From Nitrospiraceae bacterium (GTDB lineage: Bacteria; Nitrospirota; Nitrospiria; Nitrospirales; UBA2166), in NCBI GenBank assembly GCA_002726235.1, contig PBSN01000007.1, positions 41,813-105,812 of the forward strand: DNA of 64,000 nucleotides, written 5' to 3'. Position 1 is the stretch's first letter, and the number at the start of each line of letters is the position of its first letter. The translations under genes and the position numbers were made by a program. Shown one piece after another: positions 1-9,526 of the stretch. The notes beneath the pieces are model-generated. The model was given only the letters and a program-made list of their open reading frames with translations. It was not told where the DNA came from and searched no databases.

Positions 1-2
1 GT

Positions 3-722
3 GGGACTGGTATTGGAAAAGCGATAGCTATATGTTTTGCAGCAGAAGGTGCGCGGGTGATGATTGTTGGTCGGCGGAAAAGTCCTTTGGCCGAAACCGT
101 ATCCGAGATTCATTCGCATGGGGGGCAGGCTGCGTATGTGATTGCAGATTATGCGCAGGTGAAACAGGTGAAGGAGTCGATTGCTGCGACAATATCTACA
201 TTTGGGACGCTTGATATTTTGGTGAACAATGCCGGGGTGGCGGGGTTTAAGCCTATTCTTGAGGTGACTGAAGAGGATTATGAGTACCAGACAAGCATCA
301 ATCTCAAGGGTCTGTTGTTTGCCACCAAGTTTGCGATTCCTCTGCTTGCTTCCCAGGGAGGTGGTTCTATCGTGAATATCTCATCCGGTGCGGGATTGAA
401 GGCGGTGCCTTTATCGTCCGTCTATGGGACCACGAAGGCAGGAGTGGTTCATCTCACCAAGATCAGTGCCCTCGAGACAGCCGATAAAAACATCCGAGTC
501 AATTGCATCTGTCCAGGGTTTATCGAAACGCCCATCTTTGACACGTTCATTCCAAAGGATCAATTGAGGGCATCAAAAGCCAGTTTTAGCGAGATGACTC
601 CGTTGAAACGAATGGGGCGTGCGGATGAAGTTGCAAAGGCGGCACTCTACCTCGTATCCGAAGATGCCTCATGGATGACAGGTAATGTGGTGACCTTGGA
701 TGGGGGCCTGAATATCGCATAA
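3..722 (+). CDS. SDR family oxidoreductase, 5'-truncated by window edge
   Basis: Frame open from base 3 reads GTGIGKAIAICFAAEGARVMIVGRR; NNAG, YGTTKAG and C-terminal TGNVVTLDGG are SDR signatures. Confidence 0.93.
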   Translation, partial: GTGIGKAIAICFAAEGARVMIVGRRKSPLAETVSEIHSHGGQAAYVIADYAQVKQVKESIAATISTFGTLDILVNNAGVAGFKPILEVTEEDYEYQTSINLKGLLFATKFAIPLLASQGGGSIVNISSGAGLKAVPLSSVYGTTKAGVVHLTKISALETADKNIRVNCICPGFIETPIFDTFIPKDQLRASKASFSEMTPLKRMGRADEVAKAALYLVSEDASWMTGNVVTLDGGLNIA

Positions 723-729
723 TTTTTGT

Positions 730-1179
730 ATGAGCCGCGCTGTCCCAAAGGGGTTGCTGAGTGTGTTTGCGTGTGGGGTCATGTTATGTGCGATCCCGTC
801 TTTGGCCACCCAGAAGAGTTTTCAATCGACAACAATTTCAAACATTGCGAATGATCCTGGTGCCTATGACCGCAAAAAAGTTGCTGTCTCTGGGAAGATT
901 GTGAGTTTGCAAGTGCTTCGATCCTTTCGAGGGGCTACTTACGTTTCCATGGTGTTGATTGATGAAGACCAAGTAGATTCCCTGCCTGCTTTGACGGTTC
1001 TCTTCTGGCCATCCCATCCCTTGGCGATGGGGGATGTCGTGACTATTGAGGGGCGCTATCATGTGCAATGGAGATTTGGCGGGCTTGAACATGATCATTT
1101 CGTCGACGCTAGTAAGGTGGTGCGTGAAGGTGAAGTTGAATTACCGTCTGCCTCACCGTCTCCGCGTATTCAGTTGTAA
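730..1179 (+). CDS. Hypothetical exported protein, possibly OB-fold-like
   Basis: ORF with N-terminal signal-like hydrophobic segment; DPGAYDRKKVAVSGKIVSL...GDVVTIEGRY resembles small periplasmic OB-fold proteins. Confidence 0.6.
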   Translation: MSRAVPKGLLSVFACGVMLCAIPSLATQKSFQSTTISNIANDPGAYDRKKVAVSGKIVSLQVLRSFRGATYVSMVLIDEDQVDSLPALTVLFWPSHPLAMGDVVTIEGRYHVQWRFGGLEHDHFVDASKVVREGEVELPSASPSPRIQL

Positions 1180-1197
1180 CCGATTTGCTTTGAAGGT

Positions 1198-1869
1198 ATG
1201 GATTGGACACGAGAAGAACTTAGTGCATCGGTGGTTGCGTATATCGAAATGCGTGACTTCGAGCAGCGTGGTGAAAAGTTCGTTAAAAAACGATTCTACG
1301 AGGCACTAAGCGAGCGATTCGATAGGTCTCCAAAGGCATTCGAGTATCGAATGCAAAATATCTCCTACGTCTATTCTGTCTTAGGAAGGCAGTGGGTTAG
1401 TGGTCTAAAACCCGCAAAAAACGTTGGTGCAAACGTTCTCCCCGTCATTGAGGAACTGATTTTCCAACACGAAGGCGTCATATCCACTCCGAAAGTAGAG
1501 TTTGAAGAACAGGTCTCCAAACTGAGGCGGGAGAAAACTCTCCCCAAACCGCAGGGAAGCAAGTCCCCGCAAAAACAAAGCAAGGAGACTACATCCTACG
1601 ACAGAGACCCAGAGGTAGTAGCGTGGATTCTCAAAAAATCAGGTGGTATCTGTGAGAGTTGCGAGAACCCCGCACCTTTTGTGAAACCTGACGGGGACTT
1701 CTATCTCGAAGTTCACCATCTTCGCAGATTGGCAGATGGTGGAAGTGACACTGTGACCAATGCAGTGGCAGTTTGTCCTAACTGTCACAGAGAATTGCAT
1801 TACGGCAGCAACAGAGAAAATGCACTAAAACACCTGTATCTTGTTATGGAGAGATTAGAGCGGGAGTAA
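1198..1869 (+). CDS. HNH endonuclease
   Basis: CESC...LEVHHLRRLADGGSDTVTNAVAVCPNCHRELHYG is a classical HNH motif. Confidence 0.9.
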   Translation: MDWTREELSASVVAYIEMRDFEQRGEKFVKKRFYEALSERFDRSPKAFEYRMQNISYVYSVLGRQWVSGLKPAKNVGANVLPVIEELIFQHEGVISTPKVEFEEQVSKLRREKTLPKPQGSKSPQKQSKETTSYDRDPEVVAWILKKSGGICESCENPAPFVKPDGDFYLEVHHLRRLADGGSDTVTNAVAVCPNCHRELHYGSNRENALKHLYLVMERLERE

Positions 1870-1943
1870 TTGAAATGAGAACATACCGAACAATTCAATC
1901 AGGCACTCTGTAAGGGTTAAATTATCTTTGTAGAGACAATCAT

Positions 1944-2621
1944 TTATTCGACAAGATGACCGCGGGCAATCCAGTGGCGATCGTCAGGGCAGGTGATGAC
2001 AAAGTGGCCCAATCCGGATTCGGCTAATTGGGCTGAAACCTCTTCGTGGGTGAAAGCAGCTAGCATAGAGTTGTAGAAATCGCGGCGAAGGATTTCCGGT
2101 TCGTGATATGCGTACTGCTCAACGATGGTTTGAGCGATTGTTGTCGATTGAGGGCGGGAGAGATCCATGATGAGAACGGGTGCAGAGGGCTTTGCTAAGC
2201 GTGTGATCGTGGTCCAGAAATCCATAGGGCGGGGAAGGTGGTGCAGCAAACTATTGGAGATGACGGCATCAGCCAGGTCAGGCAAAAAAGTTCTTTGGAT
2301 TGTTTCACAACGTAACTGGATGCAATCGTGTAGCTGCGCGGTGGTGATGGCTTTTTCTCCAAGCTGGATCATTGGACGTGAGGCGTCGATGCCAATAACG
2401 CGACAGTCGGGGAGTGCTTGGACAAGCCGGATTGGAATATCCGCTGGGCCACATCCGAGGTCGATCACGGATCCAGAGAGGAAGTCCGGAAAACGCCGAC
2501 GAAATTCATTGATAAAATATTCGTTTTCTTTTGAGAAGTCTGCTTGTGCGTATGCCTGCGCCTGGTCCGGATCGTCCATGAATTCTGGCTCAAGCACACG
2601 TTTCATTTCACGGAATTCCAA
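1944..2621 (-). CDS. Class I SAM-dependent methyltransferase
   Basis: VIDLGCGPADIPIRL motif I, DAVISNSLLHHL motif IV. Confidence 0.88.
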   Translation of the reverse strand: MEFREMKRVLEPEFMDDPDQAQAYAQADFSKENEYFINEFRRRFPDFLSGSVIDLGCGPADIPIRLVQALPDCRVIGIDASRPMIQLGEKAITTAQLHDCIQLRCETIQRTFLPDLADAVISNSLLHHLPRPMDFWTTITRLAKPSAPVLIMDLSRPQSTTIAQTIVEQYAYHEPEILRRDFYNSMLAAFTHEEVSAQLAESGLGHFVITCPDDRHWIARGHLVE

Positions 2622-2904
2622 CAGTCAATGCCATCTAACGTTTGATCTGGGATTACCTAGGTTTGTGGGTAGGATGCCCGTAGCATCAGGGGTGACGTAG
2701 TAAATAAAGCAAGTGGCTGCTCTTGGGAAAGGAGTGCCTTGCCTGGTCAATAATCGATTTGGTCAGTTGAAAGAGTTGTATCAGGATTCATGGGGATTCG
2801 TGGAGTCCCTTCTGTCTCCAGTGCCATCGGGACGTTGTAATTGGCAATGGCAACAGCGGCATCAATTGTAGCGTGGCGTATCATGATTGGGTTTTTCTGC
2901 TGAT

Positions 2905-3264
2905 TTATAGTTCGTCACCAAACGTATTCCATGACCATCTTCGGTTCTGTTCCAACAAAATATTTGAGCGGGCGTGCATTTCCGACATGCGTTGATAGTT
3001 TTCCTTCCGCTTCAGATTCAAATGTGGATTTGTGAGGTTCTGGTTGATTCGGATGTCATTATCCACGTGTAACGCGTCTTGCTCAGGCTAGTATAGCAGG
3101 GTTGCGTTTTGATCGATGATGCTGGCGAGGTCGTCATATGCGTTGAGAGCGAACACATCTGCTCGAAATCCTGCGATGAGGGGTGGAATGGGTGTGTAGG
3201 ATGCGGGTATTTCCATGGAAGAGGCTTTGGGGAGAAGAAAGAGCCGTTGAGGTGGTAGTATTTC
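2905..3264 (-). pseudogene. Possible decayed CDS with an in-frame TAG
   Basis: Manual reading: EILPPQRLFLLPKASSMEIPASYTPIPPLIAGFRADVFALNAYDDLASIIDQNATLLY*PEQDALHVDNDIRINQNLTNPHLNLKRKENYQRMSEMHARSNILLEQNRRWSWNTFGDEL*; same frame on both sides of TAG at 3088-3090. Confidence 0.3.
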
Positions 3265-3489
3265 AAATTTTCCACAGACTCGGTACTATGCAACGAGGAT
3301 ATATGAACAGTGTAAAGAGGCTAGGCGTTCCATCCATTTTTCTCCAGCCAAGACATTGCCCGATGCCACACACGAAATATCGTCACTCTTTCAATTGATT
3401 GTTTCATTGATTCTATTGCGGGCAAGAAAAGGCGATTTGCGAAGTGTGATTCTCGATGGCACGTTGATTGCGTTTTAGGGGGGGGAGAC

Positions 3490-4614
3490 TTGAAGAGTTC
3501 GTTAATGCGTACAAAGATAAGGGGAATCATGATCCGATTGAGGATAGTGCTGTTCACCCTTGGAGTACTTCTGATTGTTCTCAATGGGTGCAGCCAACTC
3601 GGACCCGGAAGAATTGAAGTAGGCCGTGGACACTATAATGCGGTCGTTCAGCAGACCGACAATGAACAAATGCTTCTCAATCTGGTTCGCCTGCGTTACC
3701 GTGACACGCCGTTTTTTCTTCAGGTAGCAAGCGTGTCTACGAACTTCGAGTTCCAAGTTTCCGCAGATACCAGTGCGTCATTGAATACGGGCCCAGACGT
3801 GTATGGCCTTGGCGTTGCGGGTAAGATGATCGAATCGCCGACTGTCACCTATACGCCTCTGCAAGGGGATCTATTTGTCAAAGAGTTGCTTTCGCCCGTA
3901 AGTCTGTCCACAGTAGTCTTGTTGTACCATTCTGGATGGGCAATTGATCGGATCTTTAACGTCACGATGCAATATCTTAATGGGATTCCAAACGCGCCGA
4001 GTGCGTCAGGCCCGACACCGGATGGGGTTCCTGAATATGCGGTCTTTCATCGGATCACCGATCTTCTTCGGGTTCTCCAAAAGCGGGGGGACGTGACCCT
4101 TTGGCAGGCTGAAGGAGGTGTTCCGGCTCAAAGCATGATTTTGCGCATCGCACCGCGTGCGCTTGATTTACCGGAAGGGAGTCAACTGGTTGAACTCCTT
4201 CGTTTGCCCCCTGGGAAAACCGATTACACGATCACTACCACTGTGGATTCAAGTAACGGCGAGGAAATGAGCGTTGTGATGCGATCATTGATGGCAAGCT
4301 TGTTTTATGTGTCGCAGGGTGTGCAACCGTTGCCTGAAGATGAAACACGTGGTCGTGTCACGGTCACTCGTGATGCCAGTGGCCAACCGTTTGATTGGAG
4401 GCGGGTGACTGGAGAGTTGATGCAGATACATTCAAGTGTGAACCAACCAGAATTTGCGGCCGTACGTGTTCAATACCGTGGAACATGGTTTTACATCGAT
4501 GATTCCGATTTGACCTCAAAGTCGACGTTTGCGTTGCTCATGAATCTCTTTGCGTTGCAGGCTGGCGATGTTCCAGCAACTGCGCCTGTGCTCACACTTC
4601 CTGTCGCTCGATAA
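3490..4614 (+). CDS. Conserved hypothetical lipoprotein
   Basis: Long ORF; hydrophobic leader with Cys in LIVLNGCSQLG (lipobox-like). Confidence 0.75.
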   Translation: MKSSLMRTKIRGIMIRLRIVLFTLGVLLIVLNGCSQLGPGRIEVGRGHYNAVVQQTDNEQMLLNLVRLRYRDTPFFLQVASVSTNFEFQVSADTSASLNTGPDVYGLGVAGKMIESPTVTYTPLQGDLFVKELLSPVSLSTVVLLYHSGWAIDRIFNVTMQYLNGIPNAPSASGPTPDGVPEYAVFHRITDLLRVLQKRGDVTLWQAEGGVPAQSMILRIAPRALDLPEGSQLVELLRLPPGKTDYTITTTVDSSNGEEMSVVMRSLMASLFYVSQGVQPLPEDETRGRVTVTRDASGQPFDWRRVTGELMQIHSSVNQPEFAAVRVQYRGTWFYIDDSDLTSKSTFALLMNLFALQAGDVPATAPVLTLPVAR

Positions 4615-4680
4615 GGTCAGTTGAGGAATAGCTCTGTCCTCCGAAGGCAGAGGTCAGAGGTTCGAATCCTCTCGGGTGCA
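4615..4680 (+). tRNA. tRNA-Arg(CCG) partial/degenerate: intact anticodon arm, T arm and 3' acceptor strand, mismatched 5' acceptor
   Basis: CTGTC-CTCCGAA-GGCAG (anticodon CCG), AGGTC, AGAGG-TTCGAAT-CCTCT, CGGGTGC-A; expected 5' GCACCCG absent upstream. Confidence 0.65.
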
Positions 4681-4883
4681 GCGCACGTTTGGGAACGGGT
4701 GTCTCATCCTGGAGACTAATGCCAAATTGCCTTAGTTTTTACTAGTTAGTATTCGTTTGAAGTGAACCACGAAATTGTGTCGGTGGGGGATGAACCCCTT
4801 GAAAATATTGCAAAATATGCCCCATATTCTTACAATGATGGCTTCCTCTCCAATTATTATCAGTGTAAGGATCACTGGATGTT

Positions 4884-5840
4884 GTGAAACGGACTTTATC
4901 AGGCCGGGTGGTGACGATTCTCTTTGTTATTACCGGTGCGGCTTTTGGGCTTGCGAGTATTCTAAATAGCCTACTTGCACACGCTTTAGCATCGCCTTCT
5001 ACCGTTTCCATGCGCGTGGATTTTCCGCATCCACTACAACAGGCTATTGATATTGATCAGGTTGTACGGGTTATTCTCAGTGGGGACCTGTTTCTGCAGC
5101 CCGAACATCTCAAATCAGCTTCTATCAATGGAGATCCCTTATCGGACTCTTCTGGTTATGAGATTTCATCGTCTGGAGAGATCGTGACACCCGATGGACC
5201 TATTCCGCTTCGTCTGATGGGCACGGTCGTTGGACCTCCGCGGCTGACCTATGCGATTATCGAGTCTGATGATGAGGGACAGCGGCTGTATCATCTCCAC
5301 GACATGGTTCTTGATGTGGCAAAAGTGGTTCGGATCGTGCGGAATGAAGTTACTGTTGAGGTGGGGGGGGTACCGGCGTTACTGCGGACGGAATTCGAAC
5401 CCGCGCGCTCGAGCTCTGAATCCCAACCTAGCGCTTCAAGTACGGCATCGATCTCATTAAGAGGATCCAAAGCCATCGTCGTGGCCCCGCGAAAATCAGC
5501 GCGGAAAGGGAAAAAATTAAAGCATCGATTAACGTTAGACCGTAAGGAGGTTGACGCAGCGTTTGCCAATCTCCCCAAGCTTCTGACGCAAGCACGGGTG
5601 ATGCCTCATTATGCCAGTGGGAAAATGGCTGGGTTCCAAGTGGTCTCTGTGAAATCAGAAAGCCTGTTCGATCGTATTGGGTTGCAGTCTCAAGATGTGC
5701 TGAAGCGAATCAATGGGATGGAAATCAAAGATCCATCGAGATTCCTCAGTGCGTTTCAGCAGGTGAAGGAAGAGGAAACAATTACTCTTGACCTCGTTCG
5801 GCAAGGGAAGTCAAATACCTTCGTGTACGAGATTCGGTAA
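4884..5840 (+). CDS. gspC: Type II secretion system protein GspC with C-terminal PDZ-like domain
   Basis: N-terminal TM, HP-like region, GFQVVSVKSESLFDRIGLQSQDVLKRINGMEI; first gene of gsp operon; GTG start. Confidence 0.85.
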   Translation: MKRTLSGRVVTILFVITGAAFGLASILNSLLAHALASPSTVSMRVDFPHPLQQAIDIDQVVRVILSGDLFLQPEHLKSASINGDPLSDSSGYEISSSGEIVTPDGPIPLRLMGTVVGPPRLTYAIIESDDEGQRLYHLHDMVLDVAKVVRIVRNEVTVEVGGVPALLRTEFEPARSSSESQPSASSTASISLRGSKAIVVAPRKSARKGKKLKHRLTLDRKEVDAAFANLPKLLTQARVMPHYASGKMAGFQVVSVKSESLFDRIGLQSQDVLKRINGMEIKDPSRFLSAFQQVKEEETITLDLVRQGKSNTFVYEIR

Positions 5841-7424
5841 TTGCTAATGGGTTATTTCTCCTGTCATCCAATGAACGTTTCCCAATGGATGGGTTTACTG
5901 TTGGCGGTCTGCGTGCTCACTGGCGGTCTACTAGCCACAGATCATGTGTACGCCCAGCCTGCGGCTGATGATGTGATTCCCCAAGCGGGGGAGGCAATCA
6001 CGTTGGATTTTCAAGATGTTGAACTCCCGGTTTTCATTCGATTTGTCAGTGAGTTTACCGGGAAGAACATTATGATTGACGAATCGGTGAGGGGAAAAGT
6101 TTCATTGTTTTCTCCGACAAAAGTTGCGAGTGATGGTGTTTACCAAGTGTTTCTTGATGTTCTCAAGCTGAAGGGATATGTCGCTGTTGACGCTGGGGAA
6201 GTGATTCAAGTGCTGTCGGCTTCCGACGCACCCTCAGGTCGCCAGATTTATGTGCATCAGTTAGAGAACGCGAAGGCTGCTGAGATTACTGCTGTCCTTG
6301 TAGGGCTTGTCAGCAGGTCAAATGCGGTTACGCCTCCACAACCTGGTAAGCCCGTTGTGCGTCGCGCAACAGAGTTCGAAGGGCCTGTGCAGATTTACCC
6401 AGACAAGACATCGAATAGGCTCGTCATTACGGCGACCCCTGTTGACTATGAACGTTTGGTGACGATCATCGATGGGTTGGACGTGCAATTGGGTCAGGTC
6501 TTTGTCGAAGCCGTGATTATGGAGGTGAACATTTCAACATTAAAAGAATTGGGCAACGAACCCAATGCACTGCTTGCCACAGGTGGTGTGGGTGAGTCTG
6601 TGACCTCGCTTGGCGGGTTTAACCGGGCACCCGAGGATATTGTAGGCATTGCCTCGCTGTTGGCAGGACAAATCTCAGCTGGCATCGAAGATTTAAGTCC
6701 GATAACGGTTCGGAACTTCTTGCATGCGCTCTTGACCCGTAAGGACGTGAATTTGCTTTCGACCCCTCATATTCTCACGACAGATGGCCATAAGGCGAAA
6801 ATTATCGTGGGTGAAAACCGGCCTTTTGTGACTGGGCAGAGTCAGTCGGTGGGTGGAAATACGATGACCACGATTGATCGAGAAGATGTTGGGGTTGTCT
6901 TGGAGTTGACGCCGCATCTTATGGAGAATGATATGATCACGCTTCAGGTCTCACAAGAAATTACGGCGGTGGATGAGACCATCGCTCAGAATATTGGGAA
7001 TACTCCTGTGGGGCCTACGACGACGAAGCGAGGGACCAACACAACCGTGATTGTTCGCGACGCTCAGCCTATTGTGTTGGGGGGGTTGATTCGTGACAAC
7101 ATCACTGAATCGAACCGAAAGATTCCAATTCTTGGGGACATTCCGTTTATTGGCGCGATGTTTCGGTTTGAAACTCGTAACAGTGAGAAGGTCAATCTTT
7201 TGATTTTCTTGACGCCTCATATCGTGCGTGGTCCAGAAGATGTTTCCGAACTCAAGAAGCTGAAGCTTGAAGAGTTGCAACCGATGGTTGATGACAGCAT
7301 TATTGAAGGTAGCGGAATACCCGACACAATCAGACAATTGCACATCGTTCCTTCGGGTGAAGTGGTTAATCACTCATTTTCTTTTCAGCCGCCTCCTCTA
7401 GTGTCGGCTGCTTCCGGAGCCTAG
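5841..7424 (+). CDS. gspD: Type II secretion system secretin GspD
   Basis: NVNLLSTPHILTTDGHKAKIIVGENRPFVTGQ and VGVVLELTPH...RDAQPIVLGGLIRDN secretin motifs; start could be 5847. Confidence 0.95.
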   Translation: MLMGYFSCHPMNVSQWMGLLLAVCVLTGGLLATDHVYAQPAADDVIPQAGEAITLDFQDVELPVFIRFVSEFTGKNIMIDESVRGKVSLFSPTKVASDGVYQVFLDVLKLKGYVAVDAGEVIQVLSASDAPSGRQIYVHQLENAKAAEITAVLVGLVSRSNAVTPPQPGKPVVRRATEFEGPVQIYPDKTSNRLVITATPVDYERLVTIIDGLDVQLGQVFVEAVIMEVNISTLKELGNEPNALLATGGVGESVTSLGGFNRAPEDIVGIASLLAGQISAGIEDLSPITVRNFLHALLTRKDVNLLSTPHILTTDGHKAKIIVGENRPFVTGQSQSVGGNTMTTIDREDVGVVLELTPHLMENDMITLQVSQEITAVDETIAQNIGNTPVGPTTTKRGTNTTVIVRDAQPIVLGGLIRDNITESNRKIPILGDIPFIGAMFRFETRNSEKVNLLIFLTPHIVRGPEDVSELKKLKLEELQPMVDDSIIEGSGIPDTIRQLHIVPSGEVVNHSFSFQPPPLVSAASGA

Positions 7425-7452
7425 GCTCAGGTTTCCGTCTCCTTTCTCGGCT

Positions 7453-9168
7453 ATGTCCACAACGGACGAACGGCTTAGCGAAATTCTCCAAGACAAGTAT
7501 TCGGTTGATCCCGCACGTATTGAGGAAGCGCTTACGGCCCAGCGCGAGAAGGGGGGGCGACTGAGCGATATTCTTCTCACGCAACAGGTTGTACGGGAAG
7601 AAGAGTTGCTCGAGGCGCTCAGTATTCAATATCACCTTCCACATCGTGCGCACCTTCGTCCTCCCGACATTGAACTTACTCTTGTGTCGCGGGTGCCAAT
7701 TGCTTTTGCCAAGCGGCATTTGGTGCTTCCCATTCAGGTTCGTGATGGTGTTGTTGAAGTCGTTACGGCTGACCCCTTGAACTTCGCCCCATTGGATGAT
7801 CTGCGGATCTTATTGAACCATAATGTCCAACCGGTATTGAGTACCGCAATGACTATTTTGGGGTGCATTAACCAGGTTTACGATCAGACCGCGTCGAATC
7901 GCGCTGAACAAGCCATCGAGGATATGTCGGGGGCAGAAGATGTTGACGCGTCAGCTGGGGAGTGGACAGAGCCTTTAGATTTGCTCGATGCGACTGATGA
8001 GGCGCCGATGATTCGGCTGGTCAATTCTATCCTCTATCAGGCCGCACGACAGCGTGCAAGCGATATCCATCTCGAACCGTTTGAACAGGAAGTGCTGGTC
8101 CGATATCGAATCGATGGCGTGTTGTATAACAATATGACTCTTCCGCGGAGGTTGCACCCGGGGCTTATTTCACGCGTAAAAATTATGGCGGGACTGAATA
8201 TTGCTGAAAAGCGTCTCCCGCAAGACGGGCGTATTACCATACGAACTGCAGGGCGCGCAATCGATTTGCGTGTTTCGGTCATTCCGACAGCGTTTGGTGA
8301 GCGAGCGGTGCTCAGATTACTCGAAAAAGGAACGCGTCTATTTAGTCTTGTCGATCTTGGACTTTCAAACGAGAAGATGACTGTGATGGATCAACTCATC
8401 CGAATGAGTCACGGGATCTTGTTAGTGACGGGTCCCACAGGAAGTGGAAAGACCACAACTCTATATACCGGATTGACCCAAATCAATACGTCGGACAGAA
8501 ACATTATCACCATTGAGGATCCTGTAGAATATCAATTAACCGGTATTGGGCAAATGCAGGTCAATGCTAAAATTGGCATGACATTTGCTAATGGACTTCG
8601 GGCGATCCTTCGACAAGATCCGGACGTAATCATGGTTGGCGAGATCCGAGATCGTGAGACCGCCGATATTGCCATTCATGCTTCGCTGACGGGGCATCTG
8701 GTGTTGTCAACTTTGCATACCAATGATGCGGCTGGTGCGGTCACCCGACTGATTGATATGGATGTTGAGCCGTTTCTCGTTTCGTCGTCTGTCTCTGCAG
8801 TCATCGCACAGCGGTTGGTTCGAGTGTTATGTCCGGAATGTCGTCAGTCGGCATCCCCGTCACACGAAGAACTTGTGAAACTCGGCTTAGAAGCTGAATC
8901 GGTAACCACAACAATTTATCATGCTGTTGGCTGTGAGACCTGCATGCAGACAGGGTATCGTGGGCGGCAAGGCATCTATGAGATTTTGCTTGTCGATGAT
9001 GATATCCGGGCACTCATTATCGCGAAAACTGATTCGGCACAGATTCAAAAGTGCGCGATTGAAAAAGGAATGACGACTCTTGCTCATGAAGGGGCGGTCA
9101 AAGTTCTTGAGGGTGTAACAACGGTAGAAGAAGTGCTTCGCGTGACATTGCAGGATGTCGCTTGGTAG
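7453..9168 (+). CDS. gspE: Type II secretion ATPase GspE
   Basis: Walker A GPTGSGKTTTLY, DPDVIMVGEIRDRETADIAIHASLTGHLVLSTLHTNDA, CPECR...CETCMQTGYRGR zinc motif. Confidence 0.97.
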   Translation: MSTTDERLSEILQDKYSVDPARIEEALTAQREKGGRLSDILLTQQVVREEELLEALSIQYHLPHRAHLRPPDIELTLVSRVPIAFAKRHLVLPIQVRDGVVEVVTADPLNFAPLDDLRILLNHNVQPVLSTAMTILGCINQVYDQTASNRAEQAIEDMSGAEDVDASAGEWTEPLDLLDATDEAPMIRLVNSILYQAARQRASDIHLEPFEQEVLVRYRIDGVLYNNMTLPRRLHPGLISRVKIMAGLNIAEKRLPQDGRITIRTAGRAIDLRVSVIPTAFGERAVLRLLEKGTRLFSLVDLGLSNEKMTVMDQLIRMSHGILLVTGPTGSGKTTTLYTGLTQINTSDRNIITIEDPVEYQLTGIGQMQVNAKIGMTFANGLRAILRQDPDVIMVGEIRDRETADIAIHASLTGHLVLSTLHTNDAAGAVTRLIDMDVEPFLVSSSVSAVIAQRLVRVLCPECRQSASPSHEELVKLGLEAESVTTTIYHAVGCETCMQTGYRGRQGIYEILLVDDDIRALIIAKTDSAQIQKCAIEKGMTTLAHEGAVKVLEGVTTVEEVLRVTLQDVAW

Positions 9169-9171
9169 ATC

Positions 9172-9191
9172 CCCGTTTGGTAATAAACGGG
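9172..9191 (+). terminator. Short stem-loop between gspE and gspF
   Basis: CCCGTTT-ggtaat-AAACGGG, 7-bp perfect stem. Confidence 0.35.
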
Positions 9192-9306
9192 AGGTCTGGT
9201 CGCGGTTTTTGGCTTGAGCTCAAGATAAAACAGGTTGCTCATCCTCATATGCATGGATGGAAAATACTGGCGTTGCCTTCTAGGTGCTGGATGCGGTTGG
9301 TGCCTG

Positions 9307-9444
9307 ATGAAGGGGCGACGCTATGTGAGTTTGCATGAGCTTGCCTGGACGACCATTGCTCCTTTTCGTTCTCGCCGTTACGTTCTTGTCAGTGTCTTAC
9401 TATTGATTTGCGGCTGTGCGGATTTAGCCAACCAATATCAATAG
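9307..9444 (+). CDS. Putative very short lipoprotein
   Basis: MKGRRYVSLHELAWTTIAPFRSRRYVLVSVLLLICGCADLANQYQ; TM/lipobox-like ICGC in the gspE-gspF gap. Confidence 0.35.
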   Translation: MKGRRYVSLHELAWTTIAPFRSRRYVLVSVLLLICGCADLANQYQ

Positions 9445-9526
9445 TTTCGTCTCGCCTTGCTCTGTTGTATGATTAATGCCGCAGGGTGTATTTTCGGTAC
9501 GTTAGTAGGGGAGCGGAGTCAAGCAA

